Positions 1 through 8,636 of a stretch of 58,916 bases of DNA are shown here, one piece after another. Under the pieces are notes generated by a model. That model did not search any database. It was not told the origin of the DNA and saw only the letters and a list, made by a program, of their open reading frames with translations. The DNA comes from Thermodesulfobacteriota bacterium (GTDB taxonomy: Bacteria > Desulfobacterota > UBA8473). The number at the start of each line of letters is the position of its first letter. Positions within the stretch are counted from its first letter, which is position 1. The DNA is taken from NCBI GenBank assembly GCA_040757775.1, contig JBFLWQ010000001.1, forward strand, positions 1 to 58,916, given 5' to 3'. A program made the translations under genes and the position numbers.

Positions 1-48
1 TTCAAATCGCATCTTCCGAACCTCCTGTAATATCTCTGTCCGTCCCAT
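1..48 (-). CDS. IS transposase, N-terminal fragment cut by the window edge (ISNCY-like)
   Basis: Reading leftwards from an ATG at 48-46, 16 codons are visible before the window ends. The start is preceded by a strong GGAGGTGA ribosome binding site three bases away. The visible peptide (MGRTEILQEVRKMRFE) resembles from memory the opening of ISNCY-family transposases, which continue into a helix-turn-helix and an integrase core; none of that can be checked here. The adjoining bases carry two GGACAG copies that could belong to the element end. The family name is a recollection and not a database match. It could also be another DNA-binding protein. Confidence 0.45.
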   Translation of the reverse strand, partial: MGRTEILQEVRKMRFE

Positions 49-79
49 ACGTCACCTCCACTGGTGACCATTGTAAACC

Positions 80-109
80 GGACAGATTATGTGCTACAAT
101 ACAGGACAG
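80..109. repeat. Two direct GGACAG copies, candidate IS terminal sequence
   Basis: GGACAG occurs at 80-85 and 104-109, 24 bases apart, just upstream of the truncated transposase gene on its 5' side. Many insertion sequences carry transposase-binding repeats of this kind next to the terminal inverted repeat. The far end of the element is outside the window, so the end cannot be fixed. Confidence 0.3.
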
Positions 110-184
110 TTTATTTGTTTCTGACAGTTAATCAAAAAACCCTTGCAACCTTGTATAATAAAAAGTAATATACAGAGAACTTTT

Positions 185-307
185 GTAACTATTCAGGCAG
201 GCGCAAAGGCACAGAGTACCAAAGGCACAAAGTAGGAAAAAACAACGAAACGACCCTGATATGCTTCGTGCCTATGTGCCTTTGCCACTTTGTGCCTGAG
301 TAGTTAC
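185..307. repeat. Long imperfect inverted repeat upstream of the CoA ligase
   Basis: The left arm starts GTAACTATTCAGGCA and the right arm ends TGCCTGAGTAGTTAC. Inside, both arms carry the words CAAAGGCACA and its complement, giving roughly 35-base arms round a central spacer. The outer 12-mer GTAACTATTCAG recurs at 9434-9445 and, inverted, at 17542-17553, so this looks like a dispersed repeat and not a gene-specific operator. The rest of the 49-364 gap holds no convincing gene. Confidence 0.6.
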
Positions 308-364
308 GAACTTTTCAAAGATTTCATACAATACCTTTTTGAAAGGAAAAGAAGGGAGGAAACA

Positions 365-1798
365 ATGAATCCAATTAACCATATGAGAGACTATATCGAA
401 CAGCTCAAAAAAGAAGGGTCCATCAGAACGGAGCTGCCGCCCAGAAAAGAAGAGAGATTCTATAACCCGGCCATTGAGACCTTGCCACGGGATAAGATAG
501 AGGCAATAAGGGACAGCCACATACGCTATATAGTCAAATGGGCATACGAGAAATCCGAGTTCTATCGCAGACTGTGGGACGAGAAAGGAATCAAACCCGA
601 TGACATTAATGGCTATGAAGATCTGGAGAAACTGCCCGTATGGAGAAGGGATTCTATACTGAAAGACCAGAAAGATAACCCCCCGTATGGCACCAGGGTA
701 GCTAATGACCTTCTGCCATATGTTAACAAGCTGCACAAATCTGTAGAGAGTTCTGGAACCAGGGTTTTGCTGCCCTGGACATTGGAAGAGTGGAGTATAT
801 TTCTCCAGGAGGTTTGGGGAAGAGCATTCTGGATATGCGGATGGAGGCCAGGTGGAGTATATATAGTTCACGTCCCCCTGGAAAGGGGTGATACAAGCAG
901 TTCTCTGACGATGCTAAGCCTGAAGAGATTGGGAATTTTGACGTATGCGGAAGATTACGTAGGATTTATGAGGGACAGAGAAGATGCGATTAATTTTACC
1001 TCTCTTTTAAAAACCAACTTCAAACCAATTTGTACCCTCCTCAGCCCAAATTTTTTCTTAAAGCTGGGACACCAATTTGAAAGGATGGGGATTGATTCTC
1101 CCTTTGATATAGTCAATATCAAGGGAAAGGCTATTACACCAAAAATGCGTCAGGAGATAGCATCACTCCATAAAAAGGCAATGTTGAATTACGTATACGA
1201 AACAACGGAATTAATCCTCTTCCCAGAGTGTTCATGGTCAGCGGAGAGGGGACTGAGTCAGATACACGAGCCCGAGGACCTGTATGTTTCAGAATCTGTT
1301 GACCCTGAAACCGGTAAAAGGGTCTTTCAGGGAAAAAGGGGAGAATTAGTGGTAACATCTCTCTTTCATCATACCATGCCCCTTATCCGGTTCGGAACAG
1401 AAGATGTTATCCCCAATGAGTGGACTACAGAGCCTTGCGGATGTGGGATAACACATAAGAGATGGCTTGCACCGGTCATTGGGTCTGTAAAAAATATCTT
1501 TAAGGTTAGGGGTAAAGAATTTCTACCATGGGATGTTGAGTTGATCATAGCTGACATACCCAGTACAACTATGGTCTATCAACTAATACTGGATGATTGG
1601 AATATGGACACTCTTAAATTAAAAGTGGAAACCTTCAGGGATCTTCCTCACCAAGATTATGAAAGGGAAGTAAAGAAGATACTAGTAGAAAAACTGGGAG
1701 TCCCTGTTGCCTTAGAGTTGGTTCCATCCAAGACAATCCCTGTATATCCTGGTAGTTTTAAGTTTGAAAACGTTGTTGACGTCAGAGGGAGAAAATAA
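365..1798 (+). CDS. PaaK-like AMP-forming acyl-CoA ligase (phenylacetate-CoA ligase family)
   Basis: This 477-residue protein should activate a carboxylic acid to its CoA thioester via an acyl-adenylate, in the cytoplasm. Seen in the sequence: SSGT near residue 129 in place of the usual SSGTTG adenylate loop, YETTE near residue 280, LIRFGTEDV matching the A8-type Asp motif, and a C-terminal PGSFKFENVVD with the expected catalytic lysine. The loop is degenerate: it lacks the second Thr-Gly, so activity on a standard substrate is uncertain. I chose ATG 365 because GGAGGA lies just upstream; a longer frame from 290 runs into a repeat. It precedes the mutase genes in the same direction and may supply their substrate. 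Confidence 0.8.
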   Translation: MNPINHMRDYIEQLKKEGSIRTELPPRKEERFYNPAIETLPRDKIEAIRDSHIRYIVKWAYEKSEFYRRLWDEKGIKPDDINGYEDLEKLPVWRRDSILKDQKDNPPYGTRVANDLLPYVNKLHKSVESSGTRVLLPWTLEEWSIFLQEVWGRAFWICGWRPGGVYIVHVPLERGDTSSSLTMLSLKRLGILTYAEDYVGFMRDREDAINFTSLLKTNFKPICTLLSPNFFLKLGHQFERMGIDSPFDIVNIKGKAITPKMRQEIASLHKKAMLNYVYETTELILFPECSWSAERGLSQIHEPEDLYVSESVDPETGKRVFQGKRGELVVTSLFHHTMPLIRFGTEDVIPNEWTTEPCGCGITHKRWLAPVIGSVKNIFKVRGKEFLPWDVELIIADIPSTTMVYQLILDDWNMDTLKLKVETFRDLPHQDYEREVKKILVEKLGVPVALELVPSKTIPVYPGSFKFENVVDVRGRK

Positions 1799-1851
1799 AG
1801 GGAATCTGGGTCGAACTGCTAATTATGGGGAAAGACTCAAATAAGTTGACT

Positions 1852-1926
1852 GTCATTGCGAGCGGCAACGAAGCAATCCCAGAAGATTGCCACGTCGTTG
1901 GCCTTTGGCAAACTCCTCGCAATGAC
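1852..1926. repeat. CATTGCGAG-type palindromic repeat
   Basis: GTCATTGCGAG at 1852-1862 is matched by its exact reverse complement CTCGCAATGAC at 1916-1926, enclosing GAAGCAATC-type words. Partial copies occur near 6620-6661 and 12608-12640, and a full pair lies inside the element at 48356-48485. This is a dispersed REP-like repeat of a kind common in Deltaproteobacteria. Confidence 0.75.
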
Positions 1927-1946
1927 TGCTTTAAAGGAGGATATTA

Positions 1947-3611
1947 ATGGAGGACAAGTTTGAAAAACTCGCAAAGGCATATAAAGAGGGGGCGAGTCGA
2001 CTTAAAACATGGTCGGGATTTGAAGTAAAAGAGGTTTATAAGCCCGAGGATGTAGAAGGGATTGATTACAATAAGGACATAGGCCCCCCTGGTAAATATC
2101 CTTTTACGCGGGGGATACACTCCGATATGTTCAGGGGGAGAATCTGGACTAAACGGGAGGTCTGTGGCTACGGTACTCCTGAAGACGTTAATGGTAGGGT
2201 TAAGTACCTGATTGAACAGGGGCAGACAGGGTTAAACGTGATCTTCGATTTGCCTACAAATTTTGGAATTGATTCTGACCACCCCTTTGCTGAAGGGGAT
2301 GTCGGGGTCCTCGGTATGCCATACAACTCATTGGTCGATATGGAAAAGCTGATGGAAGGTATCCCCATGGAGACAGTGAGCATGTCTCTTATTGCCTCAT
2401 CATGTAGCGCACCTGTGGTAATGTCTCAGTACGTGGCACTGGGCAAGAAAAGGGGATTAGATATATCGAAGTTTAGGGGTACTATCCAGAATGATCCTGC
2501 CCACCACTATTACAGCGGGTACAGGGACAAATTTTTACCTATAGATGTAATGGTCGAAAATGCGATAGATATTGTAGAGTACTGTGCGAGATACATGCCA
2601 TCATGGTATACGATGAATATAAATATGTACGACTTGCGTGAACAGGGGATAAATGCTGCCCAGGAGATTGCCTTTGGTTCAGCTTTTGGCATTGATTACG
2701 TGAAGAAAAGTTTAGAGCGGGGGCTGGATATAGATAGTTTTGCACCCAGGATTGCCTTTTACTGTTCTGCCCACATAGACTTCTTTGAAGAGATAGCAAA
2801 GCTCCGGGCTGCACGGAGGCTATGGGCAAGAATCATGAAGGAGAGGTTCGGGGCAAAAGACCCAAGGTCATGGAAGTTCAAATTCGGTGTTCATACTGCT
2901 GGCTGTTCACTCGTTCCCCAACAGCCTTTAAATAATATAATTCGAGTGGCATACGAAGCTATGGCTGCTGTTCTCGGTGGGGTGCAATCACTCCACTGCT
3001 GTTCCTACGATGAACCTATCTGCCTCCCTACTGAGCAGTCTCACAGACTGGCATTGAGAACCCAGCAAGTCCTGGCATATGAAACAGGGGTAGCAAGCGT
3101 GGCTGATCCCCTGGCAGGCTCTTATTACATTGAAAACCTCACCAACAGGATTGAAGAAGAAGCAGTAAGCATTATGAACGAGATTGAAGAGATGGGTGGT
3201 ATGATAGCGGCGGTAAAGAGAGGTTGGTATGAAAAGGAGATAGAAAAGGCATCACTAGAGTATCAGAAAGAGGTAGAAACTAAGGAACGACTTGTCGTCG
3301 GGGTAAATGAATTTACCATACCACCTGAAGAGGATACAAAAGAGGAGGTTCATGTAACCCCGCCTGAATCAATCACAAAACAGATAGCGAATGTGAAAAA
3401 GCTTAAGGAAACAAGAAACAAGGAAAGGGTTAAGAAACAGTTAGACATTTTATACAGGATGGCACAGGAGAAAGAAAAAAGGGAGAATCTGCTTCCCTTC
3501 ATAATAGATGCTACATCTTCCTATGCTACTATAGGTGAAATCTTGGGGACTATCAGGATGGCAAACGGATTGAGTTATGATCCCCTTGATATAGTGAAAC
3601 CGCCGTTTTAG
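1947..3611 (+). CDS. Methylmalonyl-CoA-mutase-like large (catalytic) subunit, substrate uncertain
   Basis: The 554-residue protein is the TIM-barrel subunit of a coenzyme-B12-dependent acyl-CoA mutase, without the C-terminal B12 domain, as in split mutases. Family landmarks visible are RGIHSDMFRGRIWT, FDLPTNFGIDSDHP, GTIQND and SLHCCSYDEP. Compared from memory with the Propionibacterium enzyme, the substrate Tyr (TMY) is Phe here, the Arg of MVRNTY is not conserved, and the His of GYHMQ is Asp (MYDLRE). These changes argue against methylmalonyl-CoA as substrate and for another branched acyl-CoA. The B12 subunit follows 72 bases later. A paralogue lies at 54688-56349. ATG 1947 follows an AAAGGAGG site. 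Confidence 0.88.
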   Translation: MEDKFEKLAKAYKEGASRLKTWSGFEVKEVYKPEDVEGIDYNKDIGPPGKYPFTRGIHSDMFRGRIWTKREVCGYGTPEDVNGRVKYLIEQGQTGLNVIFDLPTNFGIDSDHPFAEGDVGVLGMPYNSLVDMEKLMEGIPMETVSMSLIASSCSAPVVMSQYVALGKKRGLDISKFRGTIQNDPAHHYYSGYRDKFLPIDVMVENAIDIVEYCARYMPSWYTMNINMYDLREQGINAAQEIAFGSAFGIDYVKKSLERGLDIDSFAPRIAFYCSAHIDFFEEIAKLRAARRLWARIMKERFGAKDPRSWKFKFGVHTAGCSLVPQQPLNNIIRVAYEAMAAVLGGVQSLHCCSYDEPICLPTEQSHRLALRTQQVLAYETGVASVADPLAGSYYIENLTNRIEEEAVSIMNEIEEMGGMIAAVKRGWYEKEIEKASLEYQKEVETKERLVVGVNEFTIPPEEDTKEEVHVTPPESITKQIANVKKLKETRNKERVKKQLDILYRMAQEKEKRENLLPFIIDATSSYATIGEILGTIRMANGLSYDPLDIVKPPF

Positions 3612-3622
3612 GCAATAGTAGG

Positions 3623-3642
3623 GGCAAACCTGCGTGTTTGCC
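3623..3642. repeat. Small hairpin between mutase subunit genes
   Basis: GGCAAAC at 3623-3629 and GTTTGCC at 3636-3642 form a seven-pair stem with a six-base loop. It lies in the short gap between the two mutase genes. There is no T-run, so it looks like a repeat or mRNA stability element and not a terminator. Confidence 0.45.
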
Positions 3643-3683
3643 TCAAAAGGGTTGAGAAGTTGATAAGGGAGCACAGAATCGCT

Positions 3684-4103
3684 ATGAATTTAAAGAAAAA
3701 AACAAAGGTTTTAATTGCCAAGGTTGGGTTAGATGGTCACGACAGGGGTGCCAGGGTGATAAGCCAGATGTTAAGAGATAAGGGGATGGAAGTGGTTTAC
3801 ACAGGAACACTTCAAACGCCTCACACGGTTGTTAAGACTGCCGAGGAAGAAGATGTGGACGTTATTGGGCTAAGCTTCTTAGCTGGAGGGCATATTCCCC
3901 ATACCAAAAGCATAATAAACCTTCTTAATGAGAAAAAGCTGGACAATATACTTATAATACTTGGAGGGGTAATCCCAAAACAAGATATCCCCATCCTTAA
4001 AGAACTCGGTGTAAGTGAGGTCTTCAGGGCAGATTCGGGAGTAGAGTCCATTGTTAAACACATCCAGGAAAATACCAGATGTAACCCTACTCGTAACAGT
4101 TAA
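3684..4103 (+). CDS. B12-binding small subunit of acyl-CoA mutase
   Basis: This 139-residue protein is a complete cobalamin-binding domain. It has the base-off DxHxxG motif (LDGHDRG, residues 17-22) whose His ligates cobalt, then SFL in the middle and GG in LGGVIPKQD, the usual nucleotide-tail contacts. It should pair with the large subunit just upstream, and could also serve the second large subunit at 54688-56349, which has no small subunit in this window. A TTG at 3660 would add eight residues. I prefer ATG 3684, although its ribosome site is weak. The likely operon order is ligase, large subunit, small subunit. Confidence 0.87.
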   Translation: MNLKKKTKVLIAKVGLDGHDRGARVISQMLRDKGMEVVYTGTLQTPHTVVKTAEEEDVDVIGLSFLAGGHIPHTKSIINLLNEKKLDNILIILGGVIPKQDIPILKELGVSEVFRADSGVESIVKHIQENTRCNPTRNS

Positions 4104-4132
4104 CGATTCTCAGTTAACAGTTTACGGTAATT

Positions 4133-4160
4133 ATAACAGCAGGCTTAAGCCCGCTGTTAT
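4133..4160. repeat. Hairpin between convergent genes (ACAGC...CTTAAG family)
   Basis: ATAACAGCAGGCTT is followed directly by AAGCCCGCTGTTAT, a 14-base arm pair with one mismatch. It sits between the converging mutase small subunit and GGDEF genes and could end transcription, but no T-run follows it. A related perfect palindrome lies at 12658-12681. Flanking copies of GTTAACAGTT and AACTGTTAAC form an outer inverted pair. Confidence 0.55.
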
Positions 4161-4222
4161 ATAAAGCTTGAAGCATTTTTGCCAACTGTTAACTGCAAAC
4201 TCTAAACTGTTAACTGATATCC

Positions 4223-6232
4223 TTACTCATGGATAGTTATTCTATCGCCACCTAATCGTTTCGCAGTGTACATGGCATTATCCGCATGCCTAACGAATGT
4301 TTCCAGGTCATATTCTAAGCGGTATTCAACCAAACCAATACTGAAAGTGACATCAACCAATCCATTATTATTAAAGGATGTCCTTATCCTTTCAGCAACT
4401 GGTAATGCCTGATCTTTGTCAGTCTCCGGCAAGACAACTACAAATTCATCCCCGCCATACCTGTATCCTGAATCAACATTTTCACGGATACTATTAGCAA
4501 CTACCTTTCCAACCTCATATAAAACCTTATCGCCTTCTAAATGACCATACGTATCATTGTAATACTTAAACCTATCGACATCGAATAATAACAGAGAAAG
4601 GGGATGTTTGAGCCGCTTAGCCCTCTCTACCTCTCTCTTCAATTCATTATAGAAATGCCTCTGGTTATAGAGCCCTGTTAAGTTGTCTGTTATTGAGAGC
4701 TTTTCTAATTCTTTTTGCAGCTTTTTATTTTCAGTGATGTCTTTATAAATCCCAAGGCTGCTTATAATTTCTCCTTTATCATCCCGTAAAAATGAGACAG
4801 AAACACTTATAGGGATAGTGCGACCATCCTTTGTTATAAGGGCAGTTTCGTAATTTCTCAATTTCCCTTCTTTGCGTACCAGCTTCATTATCTTCCTTGC
4901 TTCCCCCATTCCCCCAACATAATACTTCGATATATGAGTATCCAGGATATTTCCCCTCTTATAACCCAGCATTTCCTCTGCCCCTTTACTAGCAAGGGTA
5001 ATATTACCTTTGTTATCCAGTGTAGTAATCCCGTCTATTGATCCCTCAATAACACTCTCTAAAAAGTCCTTTATTTTCCTTAACTCTATTTCTATCCTCT
5101 TCTTTTCTGTTACATCCTTACCTATTGCGACTATCCCAACCGCTCTACCCTCTTTGTCTCTTAAAAGATCATAGGACATACTAAGGGTAATGGGCGTCCT
5201 GTCTTTTTTGATAAAGTCTAATTCTCCAAAATGCAGCCTGCCTTCTTTCTTGACAATCTTACCGATTCTCTTTGCCTCCTCCAATCCGCCAGCATAATAC
5301 TGTGATATATGGGTCTCAAATACCTCCTCCTTTCCATAACCAAACATCCTCTTTGTCCCACTATTTGCAAAGGTGATCTTTCCATCCATATTAGTAACAA
5401 CTATGGAATCTGTTGAACTCTCTAAGATTCTCTCCAGAAAATCCCTTGTCTCCTTTAACTCATTCTCCGTCCGCTTCCGCTCGGTGATATCACGTCCCTC
5501 AGGCACTAAATATTTAACTTTTCCCTTTTCATCATAAATCGGGTGCATACTAAATTCGATCCAAATCAGGCTGTCAGCCATATGGGCTTGAATCTCTTGG
5601 ACCAATGTCTTTCCTGAAGCACATGCCTCTATATTTTCCTTAATCACTTCTCTTGCTTCCTCGGAGTATGCCCACCAATAGGTATCATAAAACATCTTTC
5701 CCACAACATCTTCCAGTTTGATTCCAGCAGCAAGCAGAGGCGTATTGTTTACAAATATAAGTTTTCCAGTGGGTTCCAAAACGCCAACAAAAGTCAGCAT
5801 GTCGTTCAAGGTGCCAGAAAAGAACTCTTCCCTCTCCCGCAGGGCATCCTCCATCCTTTTCATCTTCGAGATGTCTCTGGCCATCCCCAGTGTACCTGTT
5901 ATCTCGCCTTTAGCATCTCTTAAGAAGGATATAGAAACCAAGGTGGGGATTTCTCTCCCATCCTTGGATATAAAGACTATCTCATAGTTCTTTATCCTCC
6001 CATCTTTCTCCAATGCCCTCATTATCCTTTTTGCCTCTTCTTTACCATCTTTATAGAATAGCGATATATGCCTCCCAATCGCCTCTTCGTTCTTGTAGCC
6101 CAAAAATTCTTCTGTCCCTTCCCCCAAGAAGGTTATTATCCCCCTTAAATCCGTAGTCACCATAGGATCTACTATACAATTTATCAGACTTTTCATGTAC
6201 TCTTTAGTCAGTGTTAATTCTTCTTTTCCCAT
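4223..6232 (-). CDS. PAS-PAS-PAS-PAS-GGDEF diguanylate cyclase
   Basis: The 669-residue protein should make cyclic di-GMP in response to signals sensed by four tandem PAS domains (about residues 10-125, 133-255, 262-380 and 385-503). It ends in a GGDEF domain (about 510-669). The active-site motif is intact as RYGGDEF, with FDVDRFKYYND upstream. The usual RxxD inhibitory site five residues before GGDEF is not in register (RENVD), so product feedback may be absent. There is no membrane segment. The gene overlaps by 19 bases a small two-helix membrane protein gene just upstream, which may act with it. A GGAGG site precedes ATG 6232. Confidence 0.92.
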   Translation of the reverse strand: MGKEELTLTKEYMKSLINCIVDPMVTTDLRGIITFLGEGTEEFLGYKNEEAIGRHISLFYKDGKEEAKRIMRALEKDGRIKNYEIVFISKDGREIPTLVSISFLRDAKGEITGTLGMARDISKMKRMEDALREREEFFSGTLNDMLTFVGVLEPTGKLIFVNNTPLLAAGIKLEDVVGKMFYDTYWWAYSEEAREVIKENIEACASGKTLVQEIQAHMADSLIWIEFSMHPIYDEKGKVKYLVPEGRDITERKRTENELKETRDFLERILESSTDSIVVTNMDGKITFANSGTKRMFGYGKEEVFETHISQYYAGGLEEAKRIGKIVKKEGRLHFGELDFIKKDRTPITLSMSYDLLRDKEGRAVGIVAIGKDVTEKKRIEIELRKIKDFLESVIEGSIDGITTLDNKGNITLASKGAEEMLGYKRGNILDTHISKYYVGGMGEARKIMKLVRKEGKLRNYETALITKDGRTIPISVSVSFLRDDKGEIISSLGIYKDITENKKLQKELEKLSITDNLTGLYNQRHFYNELKREVERAKRLKHPLSLLLFDVDRFKYYNDTYGHLEGDKVLYEVGKVVANSIRENVDSGYRYGGDEFVVVLPETDKDQALPVAERIRTSFNNNGLVDVTFSIGLVEYRLEYDLETFVRHADNAMYTAKRLGGDRITIHE

Positions 6233-6405
6233 TCATTCACATCCTCCGGGGTATGTATTCCAACCCCTAAAAAGGTGATAAAAACAGCAACTGTTAAGCC
6301 GACAATAATATTCGACCTGTCAAAGAAGAAAGCCAGGTATAATGAAGAAATAAGCACAATCAAAGCGGCTACAGGAATCAAAAATTTTGCCCGAATGTTT
6401 ACCAA
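6214..6405 (-). CDS. Small two-helix membrane protein upstream of the diguanylate cyclase
   Basis: This 63-residue frame begins at a TTG (6405) with GGAAGGGAG nine bases upstream, and overlaps the diguanylate cyclase start by 19 bases, which suggests coupled translation. It encodes two hydrophobic stretches (about residues 7-26 and 32-50) joined by FFDRSN and ending in a charged tail. I do not recognise a family. Its layout would suit a membrane anchor or sensor for the soluble PAS-GGDEF protein, but that is inference from position only. A non-ATG start and small size leave some doubt that it is expressed. Confidence 0.5.
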   Translation of the reverse strand: MVNIRAKFLIPVAALIVLISSLYLAFFFDRSNIIVGLTVAVFITFLGVGIHTPEDVNEWEKKN

Positions 6406-6504
6406 TTCTAATATCTCCCTTCCCAGATTGATTTACAGGACTTCATCTCCCTCATTTTATGCTTTGAAAAACTATGTTCTTTCAGACCTGTCAGGCAGAA
6501 GCCC

Positions 6505-6533
6505 TTGACATAAAAAACAATTTAAGTTATACA
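6505..6533 (+). promoter_or_regulatory. Candidate sigma-70 promoter for the ABC ATPase gene
   Basis: TTGACA at 6505-6510 and TATACA at 6528-6533 are separated by 17 bases and point to the gene at 6681. The -35 is perfect; the -10 matches four of six consensus bases. A CATTGCGAG-type repeat half lies between promoter and gene. Confidence 0.4.
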
Positions 6534-6680
6534 TGCGTAAAATGAGCTATTTTTTTATCGAAAATCCTATAGCTCCTGTTTTTGCGAGTTCGCCCAAGGT
6601 GCCAAAGCACTTTCCTGAAATAATGAGATTGCTTCGCCCGCCTCTGACGGGCTCGCAATGACATCAAAGGATCGCTTAAC

Positions 6681-7691
6681 TTGAACCTTCAAATCCTTGA
6701 ATCCTCGAACCCGAATAAAAGATTACTTGATATTATAAACCTGGAGACACACTTCATCACAGACCAGGGGACTGTAAGGGCCGTTGATGAGGTGAGTTTA
6801 CATCTGGATGAGGGAGATACCCTTGGCTTAGTAGGAGAATCAGGGTGCGGAAAGAGTGTAACTGCCCTCTCTATTATGCGATTGATCCCTAACCCGCCAG
6901 GAAAGATTGCGGGGGGTGAAGCAATTTTTGAAGGCCACGACCTCTTTAAGCTCAAAGAGGCTGAGATGCGTAAGATCAGGGGGAATAAGATATCCATGAT
7001 ATTCCAGGAGCCTATGACCTCTCTAAACCCCGTCTTCAAGATCGGAGATCAGATCTCAGAAGTTATAAGGCTTCATCAGGGTGTTTCAAAAAAAGATGCC
7101 ATTGATATATCCGTGAGTATGTTAAAACTGGTTGGGTTCCCATCCCCGGAGAGAAGGATAAAGGAATATCCCCACCAGATGAGCGGAGGAATGCGGCAGA
7201 GGGTGATGATTGCTATGGCTCTATCATGTAAACCAAAATTAATGATTGCCGACGAACCGACTACCGCTCTTGATGTAACAATCCAGGCTCAAATTATGGA
7301 TCTGATGAGTCGGCTTAAAGCAGAAATGGGGATGTCAATTATACTCATTACACATGACCTAGGAGTAATCGCAGAGTCTGCGGAGTCCGTGGCTGTTATG
7401 TATGCCGGTAAAATAGTAGAATATTCTAACGTAGTTAACCTTTTCGGAAACCCCAAACACCCCTATACCAAAGGGCTTATGACCTCATTGCCAAGAATAA
7501 ATGGAGGCGGAACAGGCAAAAAAAGATTAGAGGTTATACCGGGAATGGTGCCCGGACTATCAGATCTCCCCAAAGGATGCAGATTTTCCCCAAGGTGCAA
7601 GTATGTTATGCCTGTGTGTACTGAACAGAACCCTATCCTAAAAGAGCACACAGAAGGACATCTAGTAAGCTGCTGGACGTACCTCTCTTAG
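6681..7691 (+). CDS. Oligopeptide/dipeptide ABC transporter ATP-binding protein (OppD/DppD type)
   Basis: The 336-residue ATPase has Walker A (GESGCGKS), the signature MSGGMRQR, Walker B ([13 protein letters not shown]) and the switch His (THD). It then has the Cys-bearing oligopeptide C-terminal domain ([15 protein letters not shown]) that marks the Opp/Dpp/Nik group and can hold an iron-sulfur cluster. It would energise peptide or nickel import with permeases and a second ATPase, none of which is nearby, so it is an orphan here. The start is uncertain: TTG 6681 has AAAGGA nine bases upstream, but the first codons run through a CCTTGAAT-type octamer repeat. It converges on hemC with a 30-base overlap. 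Confidence 0.9.
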   Translation: MNLQILESSNPNKRLLDIINLETHFITDQGTVRAVDEVSLHLDEGDTLGLVGESGCGKSVTALSIMRLIPNPPGKIAGGEAIFEGHDLFKLKEAEMRKIRGNKISMIFQEPMTSLNPVFKIGDQISEVIRLHQGVSKKDAIDISVSMLKLVGFPSPERRIKEYPHQMSGGMRQRVMIAMALSCKPKLMIADEPTTALDVTIQAQIMDLMSRLKAEMGMSIILITHDLGVIAESAESVAVMYAGKIVEYSNVVNLFGNPKHPYTKGLMTSLPRINGGGTGKKRLEVIPGMVPGLSDLPKGCRFSPRCKYVMPVCTEQNPILKEHTEGHLVSCWTYLS

Positions 7692-8597
7692 AATCTCTCC
7701 TGCCCCCTTAGCCAACAGCTTTTCAGCCAGTTTCTCACCCAATATAACCGGATTATTAGGATCTCCTTCCACGCTGTCTCTTAATATTACTCTGCCATCT
7801 ATACTGCCTACTATACCACAAAGAGCTAAAACCCCGTCATTGATTTCAGCCAGGGCAGCTATTGGAACCTGACAGCCTCCCTCTAACCTTTTCAGGAATG
7901 TCCTCTCTGCTATAATTGAGGTTTCCGAATCAGGAGAATTCAGAAAATCTACAATCTCATTGCTCTTATCATCATCAACCCGGATTTCAATCCCAAGAGA
8001 CCCCTGCCCTATAGCTGGAAGCATAATCTCGGGCGGGATAAACTCTGAGATTCTATCTTCCCAACCCATCCGTTTTAACCCTGCGGCAGCCACAATAATG
8101 GCATCCAGAGGATGGGTCTTTAACTTTTTCAACCTTGTGTCCAGATTACCCCTCAGGGCTACCACGTGAAAACTTTTGCAGAAATGCAGAAGTTGTGCCT
8201 GCCTCCTCAAGCTGCTCGTTCCTATCCTGGAATTTAGAGGCAAGTCTCCAAGTTTTATATTATCCCTTGAGATCAGAGCATCTCTGAAATCTTCTCTTTC
8301 TGTTATTGCCTTTATAATTAAGCCCTCTGGCAAAACCGTAGGGACATCTTTCATACTATGAACCGCAATATCTATCCTATCATCTAAGAGGGCATCTTCA
8401 ATCTCTTTTAAAAAAAGCCCCTTACCCCCCACTTTTGCTAATGGAACATCTGTGATTTTATCTCCTCTGGTCTTTATCTTTTCCAAGCTGCACTGTATAC
8501 TCGGGTATCTCTTCTCTAACTGTTCCTTTACCCAATTCGCCTGCCATAATGCAAGCCGGCTTGAACGTGTACCGAGCCGTATTCTATCCTTTACCAT
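7662..8597 (-). CDS. hemC: Porphobilinogen deaminase (hydroxymethylbilane synthase)
   Basis: The enzyme polymerises four porphobilinogen molecules to hydroxymethylbilane in tetrapyrrole synthesis, feeding haem, sirohaem and the B12 needed by the mutases in this window. At 311 residues it has the normal length. It shows the opening [13 protein letters not shown], the substrate-binding region VHSMKDVP and SLRRQAQL, and the dipyrromethane-attachment Cys in [11 protein letters not shown]. The other haem genes are not adjacent. Its stop overlaps the convergent ATPase gene by 30 bases. Confidence 0.95.
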   Translation of the reverse strand: MVKDRIRLGTRSSRLALWQANWVKEQLEKRYPSIQCSLEKIKTRGDKITDVPLAKVGGKGLFLKEIEDALLDDRIDIAVHSMKDVPTVLPEGLIIKAITEREDFRDALISRDNIKLGDLPLNSRIGTSSLRRQAQLLHFCKSFHVVALRGNLDTRLKKLKTHPLDAIIVAAAGLKRMGWEDRISEFIPPEIMLPAIGQGSLGIEIRVDDDKSNEIVDFLNSPDSETSIIAERTFLKRLEGGCQVPIAALAEINDGVLALCGIVGSIDGRVILRDSVEGDPNNPVILGEKLAEKLLAKGAGEILREVRPAAY

Positions 8598-8636
8598 AGT
8601 CCTTCCATAACCGTTCGCATTCAGCCAAAAAGGGTT

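Noticed and set aside
290-364. Longer start for the CoA ligase
   Set aside because: The extra 25 codons run through the inverted repeat; ATG 365 has a GGAGGA site and a family-like N-terminus.
272-871. Minus-strand 199-codon frame
   Set aside because: It lies antisense to the CoA ligase, whose frame has clear family motifs, and shows no family features.
1799-1946. Cobalamin riboswitch upstream of the mutase
   Set aside because: The gap is filled by a CATTGCGAG-type repeat; no B12-box-like sequence was found.
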